This document shows positions 16,620 to 24,786 of a DNA stretch of 50,096 nucleotides, one piece after another; positions within the stretch are counted from its first letter, which is position 1; each line of letters starts with the position of its first letter. This stretch comes from DTU018 sp029550685 (GTDB lineage: Bacteria > Bacillota > Syntrophomonadia > Syntrophomonadales > Syntrophomonadaceae): contig DAONVO010000007.1 of the NCBI GenBank assembly GCA_035412805.1, forward strand, positions 1-50,096. The letters run 5' to 3'. The notes below the pieces were generated by a model that was given only the letters and a program-made list of their open reading frames with translations, did no database searches and had not been told where the DNA came from. The position numbers and the translations under genes were made by a program.

Positions 16620-18097
16620 TTCAAACTACTTTCCAACCGGCTGAATTGTATGAGGCTGTGCATGAACTAATTCGCATGGCCTACCCTAAACATGATTTAA
16701 CCCGTGAGGAATCACCGTCAGCTGATGTCAAACTGCATATACAGAGAGATATTGATGGTCAACAGGTCTTTTTTAACGGATGGATAATCACCGGAGATCA
16801 GCGAACAGCTCGCAAGGAAAGCTATCCCCTTGATGTGACCGAAGGAGATGAGCGACGCAGGCACATAAACCGGCTGACCAGGCGCTTTGCTTATGATTTG
16901 CTGGTTGAACACACCGGCCATTCCATAAACAGTTATGGAATATTAACAGGTATGCGACCGGTTAAGCTAGTGCATCGCATGTTGGAGCGGGGCATTTCCC
17001 CTATTCAGATCCGCGAGCAGTTAAGAAATGACTTCCGTATGAGTCCAGAAAAAGCAGATTTAATAATAGAAGTGGCAAGCAACAACTATCCATTTATAGT
17101 CAAAGGACCGCAGGCGTATAACACGATAGGCTTGTATGTTGGTATACCGTTTTGTCCTACCCGCTGTTATTACTGCTCCTTTCCAGGAGCGGTATACCAG
17201 CCCGGTGACTCACTGCGGTCTTTTCTAACCGCTCTGGTGCGGGAAATGGAGGGTATTTCCCAGTGCCTTAAGGAAACCGGGCGTACTGTACAGAGCATAT
17301 ATATTGGCGGAGGCACCCCTACCGTGCTCTCGGAGGATGAATTGGACCAGTTATTCAACCACCTGCACCGGTTGTTTATTTCACCGGCAACCCTCGAGAT
17401 CACGGTAGAGGCGGGCAGACCCGATACTCTTTCCCCCATGAAATTAAGGCTGCTTAAAGATGCGGGGGCCAGTCGGATCTGCATAAATCCTCAAACCATG
17501 AATAATGAGACCCTGGCCAAAATTGGCCGGGCTCACGATCGGGAAGGAGTGGTGCGATCGGTCAATTGGGCAAGAGAAGCGGATTTTAGACAAATCAATA
17601 TGGATTTAATTGTTGGTCTTCCTGATGAAGGCCGTCAGGATTACCAGCACACAGCAGAGGATATTCTTAAACTAGCCCCGGAAAACATTACCGTTCATAC
17701 CCTAGCGGTAAAAAGGGGCTCGAGAATGGCAGAACAAGAGGGGCGGGAGTCGGTAGGTGAGCGAATCAAAACGGTACAGGATGGTCTGGCCATGATGGAA
17801 ACTTTATTCAGGGAAAGCAGTTATAAACCTTACTATCTATATCGACAAAAATATATGCAAGCCAGTATGGAAAATGTGGGCTACTCCCTGCCCGGTCACT
17901 TCTGCCTGTACAACATCAACATGATTGAGGAGAAACAGACCATTATCGGTATAGGAGGAGGGGCAGCCAGTAAATTTGTTAACCCCAGTGATGGGGGACT
18001 CAAGTCGTTCTATAATCCCAAAAACCCTGTTGCATACGCGGAATCAGTCGACAGGTTAATAGCTGCTAAAGTTGACAACCTTAAGACCGTACATTAG
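16613..18097 (+). CDS. hemZ: Oxygen-independent coproporphyrinogen III oxidase-like radical SAM protein HemZ
   Basis: A 494-residue radical SAM protein. The iron-sulfur motif CPTRCYYC is at C181, C185 and C188 (CxxxCxxC), followed by the GGGTPT S-adenosylmethionine-binding motif near 230. The N-terminal 170 residues are the extension typical of Firmicutes HemZ rather than HemN. Members are annotated as coproporphyrinogen dehydrogenases, but the exact reaction in anaerobes is uncertain. The start is TTG with GGGAGG seven to eight bases upstream, inside the end of pheA. It is followed by hisS, a linkage seen in many Clostridia. Confidence 0.9.
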   Translation: MLIQTTFQPAELYEAVHELIRMAYPKHDLTREESPSADVKLHIQRDIDGQQVFFNGWIITGDQRTARKESYPLDVTEGDERRRHINRLTRRFAYDLLVEHTGHSINSYGILTGMRPVKLVHRMLERGISPIQIREQLRNDFRMSPEKADLIIEVASNNYPFIVKGPQAYNTIGLYVGIPFCPTRCYYCSFPGAVYQPGDSLRSFLTALVREMEGISQCLKETGRTVQSIYIGGGTPTVLSEDELDQLFNHLHRLFISPATLEITVEAGRPDTLSPMKLRLLKDAGASRICINPQTMNNETLAKIGRAHDREGVVRSVNWAREADFRQINMDLIVGLPDEGRQDYQHTAEDILKLAPENITVHTLAVKRGSRMAEQEGRESVGERIKTVQDGLAMMETLFRESSYKPYYLYRQKYMQASMENVGYSLPGHFCLYNINMIEEKQTIIGIGGGAASKFVNPSDGGLKSFYNPKNPVAYAESVDRLIAAKVDNLKTVH

Positions 18098-18133
18098 AAT
18101 TATCCAAGGATTATGCGAGGCTGGAGGTGCTTT

Positions 18134-19402
18134 ATGCAGATCAAAGCTCCCCGGGGTACATATGATATATTACCGGACGAAGCAGTTAAATGGCAGTGGA
18201 TGGAGCAGGTTCTGAAGGAAACCGCAGAACGGTTCGGATACCGGCAAATCCGTACTCCCATGTTTGAACACACCGAATTGTTCCAGCGCGGGGTAGGGGA
18301 AAGCACCGACATTGTTACTAAAGAGATGTATACTTTCCAGGATAAAAGCCAGCGCAGTCTGACCCTGAGACCGGAAGGTACAGCCTCGTGTGCACGAGCT
18401 CTTATTGAGCACAGCCTTTATAACGGCACTCTTCCTGTTAAGTGGTATTATATCGGTCCCATGTTTCGTTATGACCGGCCGCAGACCGGTCGTTACCGTC
18501 AATTTCATCAATTCGGCGTAGAAGCATTCGGCAGTGGTAGTCCTTATTTGGATGCAGAAATACTGTTCTTGCTGGTGGAAATACTGCGCAGGTTAGGGCT
18601 TCCCGAATATGAACTGCACTTGAATTCGGTGGGATGTTCGAAATGCAGGGAGCAGTATCGCCAAAAACTAATAGAGCATATCACCCCTGTCAAAGAGCGC
18701 CTTTGTGCAGACTGCCAGGTCCGTTACCTGCAGAATCCCCTGCGGGTACTGGACTGCAAAGAAAAAAGCTGCCACCAGGCTATAGTCAATTACCCGACTT
18801 TTTTAGATAGCTTGTGTGACAACTGCCGTGACCATTATACTTTAGTGCAAAAGACCCTTCAGGACAATGGTATTAAGTTTGTTCACGATGATAACTTAGT
18901 CAGAGGACTGGACTACTATACCAATACTGCTTTTGAGGTTCATATCCCTGGTATCGGTGCTCAAAGCGCTGTAGGAGGAGGAGGGCGGTATGATGGCCTG
19001 GTGGAGTCCTGCGGGGGACCGTCCCTGCCTGGGATAGGTTTTGCTCTGGGATTAGAGAGGCTTCTGCTGGCCTTGAACCAGCAAAAAGGTGTACCTTGGG
19101 CCGAAAACCCGGTGAGTGTTTTCATTGCCGTAATGCAGGAACACCTGGAGGATCAAGCCGCGGCACTATTGTTTAAGCTACGCCAGCAAGGGATAGCAAC
19201 TGATAAGGATTATAACCAAAGGAGCAGCCGTGCCCAGATGAAGCTGGCTGATAAGCTGGGAGTGAAATATGTCGTCCTATTGGGCGAGGAAGAAGTCAAA
19301 GGCGGCTTTGTTACGGTAAGAGACATGAAAAGCAAAGAGCAGTGGAAGATTGATGAAGAAGGGCTGGTCCCTTTTTTACAGGAACGCTTGGATAACCGTT
19401 AG
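18134..19402 (+). CDS. hisS: Histidyl-tRNA synthetase
   Basis: A class II synthetase of 422 residues that charges tRNA-His. It opens with the diagnostic KAPRGTYDILP, carries motif 2 (MFRYDRPQTGRYRQFHQFG), the histidine A motif LVRGLDYYT near residue 258 and motif 3 (GIGFALGLERL). The C-terminal anticodon-binding domain is intact. I start it at the ATG at 18134, with GGAGG six bases upstream; an in-frame ATG at 18113 would add seven non-family residues and overlap the ribosome binding site. It lies 15 bases upstream of aspS, the common Firmicutes pairing. I see no T-box ahead of it. Confidence 0.96.
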   Translation: MQIKAPRGTYDILPDEAVKWQWMEQVLKETAERFGYRQIRTPMFEHTELFQRGVGESTDIVTKEMYTFQDKSQRSLTLRPEGTASCARALIEHSLYNGTLPVKWYYIGPMFRYDRPQTGRYRQFHQFGVEAFGSGSPYLDAEILFLLVEILRRLGLPEYELHLNSVGCSKCREQYRQKLIEHITPVKERLCADCQVRYLQNPLRVLDCKEKSCHQAIVNYPTFLDSLCDNCRDHYTLVQKTLQDNGIKFVHDDNLVRGLDYYTNTAFEVHIPGIGAQSAVGGGGRYDGLVESCGGPSLPGIGFALGLERLLLALNQQKGVPWAENPVSVFIAVMQEHLEDQAAALLFKLRQQGIATDKDYNQRSSRAQMKLADKLGVKYVVLLGEEEVKGGFVTVRDMKSKEQWKIDEEGLVPFLQERLDNR

Positions 19403-19417
19403 GAGGAACAATAGGGC

Positions 19418-21178
19418 ATGAAAAGGACGCATAGTGCTACGGAGTTGACCGTTGATCACGCTGGGCAGGAAGTCATATTGAATGGTTGGGTAGATACAAG
19501 GCGTGACCATGGAGGACTGATTTTTATTGATCTGCGTGACCGCTCAGGAATCATCCAGATCGTATTCAGCCCGGAGGTTTGTGAAGAAGCCTTTCACCTG
19601 GCGGAACAGGTCCGCAGCGAATATGTTATCGCTGTTCGCGGAGAGGTTAGAAGGCGACCTGAAGCTACGGAAAATCCCAATCTGAAAACCGGGTTAATAG
19701 AAGTGTACGCCCGGCAGATGGAAGTATTTAGTCCAGCTAAAACACCACCTTTCTATATTGAGGACGGTATTGACGTAGACGAGACCCTGCGCCTGCGCTA
19801 CCGGTATTTGGATCTGAGAAGACCGGAGATGCGTGACTGTATTATGTTAAGGCACCGGGTTGTTCAGACTATGCGATCCTTTTTAGACCAACGTGGATTT
19901 ATAGAGATTGAAACACCAATTCTTACCAAGAGTTCTCCTGAGGGGGCCCGGGATTATCTAGTTCCCAGCCGGGTACATCCTGGCGAGTTCTTTGCTTTAC
20001 CTCAGTCACCCCAGATATTTAAGCAAATATTGATGGTGGCTGGTATGGAAAAGTATTTCCAAATAGCTCGTTGTTTCCGGGATGAGGATCTGCGCGCCGA
20101 CCGGCAGCCGGAATTTACCCAGTTGGATATGGAAATGTCTTTCGTGGATGAAGAGGATATTTTTGCCCTGGTAGAAGACCTCATGGCCGTTATATTTAAG
20201 GAAGGTCCGGGTCGTGATATAGCTACTCCTTTTCCCAGGATTACTTATGACGAAGCTATGCTAAAATATGGTTCTGATAAGCCGGACATGCGTTTTGGCC
20301 TGGAAATAGTAGAACTGACTGATCTGGTCAGAGATGTGGATTTTAAAGTATTTTCTTCAGCAGTTCAAGCCGGCGGGGTGGTTCGGGCTATTAATGCCAA
20401 AGGCTGTGCCACTTTTACCCGGCGGGAAATTGATGAACTGACCCAAATAGCAGTTGACAACGGTGCCAAGGGCATGGCCTGGATTATGGTAACTGAAAAC
20501 GAACTGCGCTCTCCTATAACCAAGTTCTTTTCCGAAGAACAAATGAACCGGGTACTTCAGGCCTTAGATACTAAACCCGGAGATTTGCTGCTGTTCAGCG
20601 CTGATACTGAAGCTACCGTTGCCCGGGTGCTAGGTACTATTCGCCTGGAATTGGGCAAGCGTTTAAATCTTATTGATGATTCCAAGTTATCCTTTGTCTG
20701 GGTAACCGATTTTCCATTGCTGGAATGGGATGAGGAAGAAAAACGCTATGTAGCAGTTCACCATATGTTTACTTCCCCGCGGGTAAAAGATATTCCACAA
20801 CTGGAGGAGAATCCTCTTCATGCCAGATCCAGAGCTTACGATCTGATTCTGAACGGGACCGAAATTGGCGGAGGCAGTATTCGTATCCACCGCCGGGACT
20901 GGCAGGAAAAGATGTTCAAGCTGGTGGGATTGACCCCGGAAGAAGCTTACGACAAATTTGGTTATATGCTGGATGCTTTCGAATATGGGACCCCGCCACA
21001 TGGCGGTATAGCTTTTGGAGTAGACCGCTTGGTGATGATAATGGCTGGACGCAGCAGCATAAGAGATGTTATAGCTTTTCCCAAAACTCAAAGTGCGTCC
21101 TGCCTGTTAACCCAGGCACCTTCTCCAGTGAGTCCCAAACAACTGCGGGAATTATCCCTTAAGGTCCGTGAGAAGTAA
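19418..21178 (+). CDS. aspS: Aspartyl-tRNA synthetase
   Basis: A bacterial-type class II AspRS of 586 residues. It has an N-terminal OB-fold anticodon-binding domain (LNGWVDTRRDHGGLIFIDLRD), motif 2 (RCFRDEDLRADRQPEFTQLD), the bacterial GAD insertion domain around 300-400 and motif 3 (GIAFGVDRLVMI) near residue 540. Whether it also charges tRNA-Asn cannot be told from sequence by eye. It starts at an ATG with AGGAGGAACAATAGGGC upstream. It forms a unit with hisS and is followed by the 6S RNA promoter region. Confidence 0.96.
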   Translation: MKRTHSATELTVDHAGQEVILNGWVDTRRDHGGLIFIDLRDRSGIIQIVFSPEVCEEAFHLAEQVRSEYVIAVRGEVRRRPEATENPNLKTGLIEVYARQMEVFSPAKTPPFYIEDGIDVDETLRLRYRYLDLRRPEMRDCIMLRHRVVQTMRSFLDQRGFIEIETPILTKSSPEGARDYLVPSRVHPGEFFALPQSPQIFKQILMVAGMEKYFQIARCFRDEDLRADRQPEFTQLDMEMSFVDEEDIFALVEDLMAVIFKEGPGRDIATPFPRITYDEAMLKYGSDKPDMRFGLEIVELTDLVRDVDFKVFSSAVQAGGVVRAINAKGCATFTRREIDELTQIAVDNGAKGMAWIMVTENELRSPITKFFSEEQMNRVLQALDTKPGDLLLFSADTEATVARVLGTIRLELGKRLNLIDDSKLSFVWVTDFPLLEWDEEEKRYVAVHHMFTSPRVKDIPQLEENPLHARSRAYDLILNGTEIGGGSIRIHRRDWQEKMFKLVGLTPEEAYDKFGYMLDAFEYGTPPHGGIAFGVDRLVMIMAGRSSIRDVIAFPKTQSASCLLTQAPSPVSPKQLRELSLKVREK

Positions 21179-21222
21179 GCTGGAACTGGGAGAACTGCCT
21201 ATTAATAACAAGCCCATCCCGC

Positions 21223-21251
21223 TTGAAGTAACCAGGGTTGTGTGATATATT
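21223..21251 (+). promoter_or_regulatory. Predicted sigma-A promoter for the 6S RNA
   Basis: TTGAAG (21223-21228) and TATATT (21246-21251) are separated by exactly 17 bases, with TGA just before the -10 (extended -10). Transcription would begin around 21258. This pair lies between the aspS stop and the structured RNA. Confidence 0.6.
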
Positions 21252-21257
21252 TTACCT

Positions 21258-21460
21258 AGCAATAGTCAATTGTGACAGGAAATCCCTGCTGTGTGCGTGT
21301 CATTGCCGTAAGTTTTTGCCAACACCAAAAACTAGGGAATTCGTCTCCGTATGTGGCCTGTATGCCTGGTGTAACCAGGACACACAAAGCATGTGGGAGA
21401 ATACCCACCTGTCGAGAACAGGTTTAAACTACGGCTACCACGGCTCGGTGGGGTTTTTTT
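21258..21460 (+). ncRNA. ssrS: 6S RNA candidate (RNA polymerase-binding regulator)
   Basis: The region between aspS and tcdA folds as one long imperfect hairpin. The closing stem is GCCGTAAGTTT (21305-21315) with AAACTACGGC (21426-21435), with one bulge. A central bulged region follows, then GGG (21335-21337) with CCC (21404-21406), CTCCGTATG (21345-21353) with CATGTGGGAG (21390-21399), and an apical hairpin CCTGG/CCAGG (21365-21379). A small hairpin CCTGT/ACAGG (21408-21422) sits on the 3' side of the bubble, as in known 6S RNAs. It ends in a GTGGGG-T7 terminator. As I recall, Bacillus carries its 6S-1 RNA at this same aspS-tcdA position. The 5' end is uncertain; the core could start near 21290. 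Confidence 0.68.
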
Positions 21461-21480
21461 GTGGAGGTATACAGAAAATT

Positions 21481-22185
21481 ATGGAAGGGTTTTTGCAAAG
21501 AACCAGCTTGTTAATTGGTGATATTGGGATTCAGCGTCTACAAAATGCCTTCGTAATTATCATAGGCTTGGGTGGAGTGGGTTCCTACGCTGCCGAAGCC
21601 CTGGCCCGCAGTGGAATCGGTCATTTAACCCTGGTTGACCGGGATCGGGTAGAAACGAGCAACATAAACCGTCAACTGCCTGCACTGCATTCGACCCTTG
21701 GCCAGTTCAAGTGTGAAGTAATGGCAAAGCGTATACGGGATATTAATCCAGATATCGATCTGCGGGTGCTGCCGGTAGAATATACCCCGGATACAGCTGA
21801 TAGTATTCTGGATCAGTCTTACGATTTCGTTGTGGATGCCATTGATTCCCTTACCAATAAAATTCACCTCATCGAGTACTGCCTGAAAAAAGGCTTGCCC
21901 ATCATAAGTTCTATGGGGGCTGCCAACCGCCTTGATCCGCTTCAATTTAAAATAACTGATATAAAAAATACCCATACTTGCCCGATGGCCCGTAAACTGC
22001 GCAAAGAGTTGCGTCAACGGGGTATTACTTCCGGGGTACCAGTGGTATATTCCACCGAGAATCCTCATATACCGCAATATAACGAAGCAACACGCTTGGG
22101 AAGCATCAGCTTTGTCCCCGGAACTGCGGGATTGGCCATGGCAGGTTTCGTGGTTAACAATATTCTCGCTAACGCTCTCCATTAA
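21481..22185 (+). CDS. tcdA: tRNA threonylcarbamoyladenosine dehydratase
   Basis: TcdA (also called CsdL or YrvM) is an E1-like ATP-dependent enzyme that cyclises t6A37 of tRNA. The 234-residue protein has the nucleotide-binding GLGGVGSYAAEALARSG near residue 30, the DRDRVETSNINRQ segment typical of the ThiF/E1 fold, and a DAIDS motif near 120. I start it at the ATG at 21481. The open frame extends upstream to 21238, but that extension runs through the 6S RNA and its terminator and has no family similarity. The ribosome binding site GGAGG lies about 12 bases upstream, rather far. The aspS-6S-tcdA order supports the call. Confidence 0.92.
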   Translation: MEGFLQRTSLLIGDIGIQRLQNAFVIIIGLGGVGSYAAEALARSGIGHLTLVDRDRVETSNINRQLPALHSTLGQFKCEVMAKRIRDINPDIDLRVLPVEYTPDTADSILDQSYDFVVDAIDSLTNKIHLIEYCLKKGLPIISSMGAANRLDPLQFKITDIKNTHTCPMARKLRKELRQRGITSGVPVVYSTENPHIPQYNEATRLGSISFVPGTAGLAMAGFVVNNILANALH

Positions 22186-22316
22186 AACTGGTTTTTTACG
22201 CCAATTATTCCTTTAGCAAAAAGCTTAAACTACTAGATTTTTTCCTTAAGTCTTTTGTCGCAAAAATGTAATTATTTTCACGCAAGGCAGGAAATAAAGA
22301 TTAGGAGGTAGAATAA

Positions 22317-23618
22317 ATGTCCTACTGGGATCGGGAAAAAGAGTGCATGCCTCGGGAGGAATTAGAGAAACTTCAACTGAGAAGATTAAAGGAAACTGTA
22401 TATCGGGTTTACGCCTTCGTACCAGCCTACAAGGAGAAAATGGATCAGGCTGGTATTAAGCCGGATGATATAAACAGTCTGGAAGATTTACACAAGCTGC
22501 CTTTTACTACTAAACAAGATTTAAGGGATAATTATCCTTTTGGCATGTTTGCCTTACCCATGAGCGAAGTAGTAAGAGTTCACTCTTCCTCAGGGACCAC
22601 CGGTAAACCAACGGTTGTAGGCTATTCCAGGCGTGATATTGATACCTGGGCAGAGTTGATGGCCCGAGCCCTTACTAGCGCAGGAGCCAATCGCCATTCC
22701 ATCATACAGAACTCTTACGGTTATGGCTTGTTCACCGGTGGACTGGGTGTTCATTATGGCGCTGAGAAACTTGGTGCGTCGGTTATTCCGACATCAGGGG
22801 GCAACACTAAGCGACAGATAATGTTAATGCAGGATTTTGGCACTACAGTTTTGACCTGTACTCCTTCTTATGCTCTATTTCTGGCAGAAGTAATGGAGGA
22901 AATAGGAATTAGCCCTTCAGATCTAAAACTGCAAAGTGGTGTCTTTGGAGCTGAACCCTGGTCGGAAAACATGCGGCGTGAAATAGAAACAAAGCTCCAG
23001 ATTGATGCTTTTGATATTTATGGACTCAGTGAAATAGTAGGACCTGGCGTAGCTATTGAATGTCCAGCCAAGCAAGGACTTCATCTGGCAGAAGACCATT
23101 TTATTGCGGAAATAATTGATCCTGAGACAGGCCAAAACCTACCAGATGGATCGATGGGTGAACTGGTAATTACGACTATTACTAAAGAAGCCTTGCCCAT
23201 GATACGCTATCGAACCAGAGATCTCACCAAACTGGACAGGTCAGTATGTGAATGTGGCAGAACTCATACCCGTATGCAGAAAGTACTAGGACGTTCCGAT
23301 GACATGGTTATTATCCGGGGGGTTAATGTATTTCCCTCCATGGTGGAAAGCGTATTACTCAATATACCTGGTGTTGAACCCCATTACCTGCTGGTGGTGG
23401 ATCGCAAAGGTAATCTAGATATATTAGAAGTCAGGGTTGAAGTATCGGAAAAGGTATTTTCTGATGAAGTTCGCAAATTGGAAGAGCTGGGATCAACTAT
23501 CAGTAAAGAGCTGGAAAGTGCTCTGGGGATAAGTGTAAAGGTGCGCTTAGTTGAACCAAAATCCATTGAGCGCAGCGAAGGCAAGTCTAAAAGAGTTATT
23601 GATAGAAGAAATATATAA
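22317..23618 (+). CDS. paaK: Phenylacetate-CoA ligase family protein
   Basis: A 433-residue adenylate-forming enzyme. It carries the AMP-binding loop HSSSGTTGKPTVVGYS near residue 90, the YGLSEIVGPG motif near 238 and YRTRDLT near 298, typical of PaaK. It would activate an aryl acid such as phenylacetate to its CoA thioester using ATP. The start is an ATG with AGGAGG eight bases upstream. It is followed 11 bases later by an ACT-domain protein. In anaerobes this pair often accompanies aryl-pyruvate ferredoxin oxidoreductases in aromatic amino acid metabolism, though none is seen here. Substrate is inferred from the family only. Confidence 0.88.
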   Translation: MSYWDREKECMPREELEKLQLRRLKETVYRVYAFVPAYKEKMDQAGIKPDDINSLEDLHKLPFTTKQDLRDNYPFGMFALPMSEVVRVHSSSGTTGKPTVVGYSRRDIDTWAELMARALTSAGANRHSIIQNSYGYGLFTGGLGVHYGAEKLGASVIPTSGGNTKRQIMLMQDFGTTVLTCTPSYALFLAEVMEEIGISPSDLKLQSGVFGAEPWSENMRREIETKLQIDAFDIYGLSEIVGPGVAIECPAKQGLHLAEDHFIAEIIDPETGQNLPDGSMGELVITTITKEALPMIRYRTRDLTKLDRSVCECGRTHTRMQKVLGRSDDMVIIRGVNVFPSMVESVLLNIPGVEPHYLLVVDRKGNLDILEVRVEVSEKVFSDEVRKLEELGSTISKELESALGISVKVRLVEPKSIERSEGKSKRVIDRRNI

Positions 23619-23629
23619 GGAGGGGCAGT

Positions 23630-24058
23630 ATGGCGAAACAAATATCGGTTTTCTTGGAAAATAAAGCCGGACGTCTATCCCATGTAACCCGGGTGCTTGG
23701 AGAAGCTGGAATTAATATTCGCGCACTGTCCATTGCTGATACTTCTGATTTCGGTATATTGAGAATCATTGTAAGTGACCCAGAAAAAGCTTATCGCATT
23801 TTAAAGGAAGCTGATTTCACCGTTAGCGAGACGGAAGTAATAGCGGTTCAGGTACCTGATTCACCAGGAGGATTGGCGACTGTTTTGGAACAAATGTCAG
23901 AAGCTAATTTGAACATTGAGTATTTATATGCCTTTCTCGGTACAGCCGAAAATGATGCTCTGGTTATTTTTAAAGTCGAAGATATCGAAAAAGCCCGGCA
24001 GACCTTTAAGGAGAAAGGAATACGTTTTATCGATGAACAACAGCTTTATAAACTATAA
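23630..24058 (+). CDS. Tandem ACT-domain protein
   Basis: A 142-residue protein made of two ACT domains (about 1-70 and 71-142). Each begins with a typical beta-strand and glycine-rich turn (ISVFLENKAGRLSHVTRVLGEAGINI; then VQVPDSPGGLATVLEQMSEANLNI). ACT pairs bind small ligands, usually amino acids, so it is probably a sensor. There is no catalytic domain. It starts at an ATG with AAGGAGGGG just upstream and lies 11 bases after the PaaK-like gene, so the two are cotranscribed. Aromatic amino acid sensing is plausible from this linkage but not shown. Confidence 0.85.
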   Translation: MAKQISVFLENKAGRLSHVTRVLGEAGINIRALSIADTSDFGILRIIVSDPEKAYRILKEADFTVSETEVIAVQVPDSPGGLATVLEQMSEANLNIEYLYAFLGTAENDALVIFKVEDIEKARQTFKEKGIRFIDEQQLYKL

Positions 24059-24062
24059 GATA

Positions 24063-24098
24063 CCAAGGGAGTTCTGAATAGGGGACTCCCTGGCCTTT
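24063..24098 (+). terminator. Probable intrinsic terminator after the paaK-ACT pair
   Basis: AGGGAGT (24066-24072) pairs with ACTCCCT (24085-24091), followed by GGCCTTTTAA. The stem is good but the T run is short. Confidence 0.5.
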
Positions 24099-24271
24099 TA
24101 ACTGTGTTGTAATAAATTTACATATCCACCTTCAACGCCGTAACATTCTTGCTTATATACCTTCACCATTCACCGCACTGTGTCTAAGCAGCTACCAGAT
24201 ACCTGATTGCAGTAGCATTCCCAGTTCCTTCCCAACAACGATTGAAAGAACTATGCGAAGGAGGTGAACAA

Positions 24272-24766
24272 ATGAAAAAAGCTATTGGTCTAGGTTTAAT
24301 CGTAGGCGTATTTTTTGCCCTGTTTGTCTTATTGCAGAATTATCTGGGAGCTACAGCTTTCTACATTGCTGCCATTGCCATGGCAATGTTTGCAGTAATT
24401 GGCCCCTTTGGCGACTACCTGAAAACAGCTATCGCTATGCTGATAGGTGTGGTAGTTGGCCTAGCTTCTATGATAATCCTGGCCTTGTATTGTCCCCTTC
24501 CTCCTGACAACCTTATGTATGTGGCAATAGTATCAGGCATTGCACTTTTCCTGCTAGTGGTGCTGTCCGCTACCGGGCTGAGAATCGATGCCATGTTTTT
24601 AGGCTGGGCAGCCTCTTTAGCCGGTTTGTACCCGACTTACCTGGCTGATGCAGCTTCCCTGGCCACAGCAGCCCTGCCTGCTACTGTGGGAGTTACCGTA
24701 TCCCTGATGGTAGGTTTGGTATTGTCACTGCTGGTTATCAAGATCGCCATGGCGGTAAACCGATAA
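24272..24766 (+). CDS. Small integral membrane protein, unknown function
   Basis: A 164-residue, almost wholly hydrophobic protein with about five to six membrane segments (for example residues 4-22, 27-48, 50-70, 80-100, 105-125, 135-160). It has few charged residues. The size and pattern resemble DUF1097-type inner-membrane proteins, but I cannot confirm that. I start it at the ATG at 24272, with an excellent AAGGAGGTGAACAA site; an upstream in-frame ATG at 24242 includes that site in the reading frame and is unlikely. It is 20 bases upstream of a YhgE-like protein gene, so they probably share a transcript and perhaps a complex. Confidence 0.7.
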   Translation: MKKAIGLGLIVGVFFALFVLLQNYLGATAFYIAAIAMAMFAVIGPFGDYLKTAIAMLIGVVVGLASMIILALYCPLPPDNLMYVAIVSGIALFLLVVLSATGLRIDAMFLGWAASLAGLYPTYLADAASLATAALPATVGVTVSLMVGLVLSLLVIKIAMAVNR

Positions 24767-24786
24767 ATGCGAAGGGAGGGATATAA

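Noticed and set aside
21238..21480. An 81-residue N-terminal extension of TcdA
   Set aside because: It runs through the 6S RNA candidate and its T-run terminator, is rich in cysteine and unlike the family, while MEGFLQRTSLLIG at 21481 is the expected beginning.
24059..24271. A riboswitch or small gene between the ACT protein and the membrane protein
   Set aside because: Apart from a terminator-like hairpin and the ribosome binding site, no conserved structure or frame is visible.
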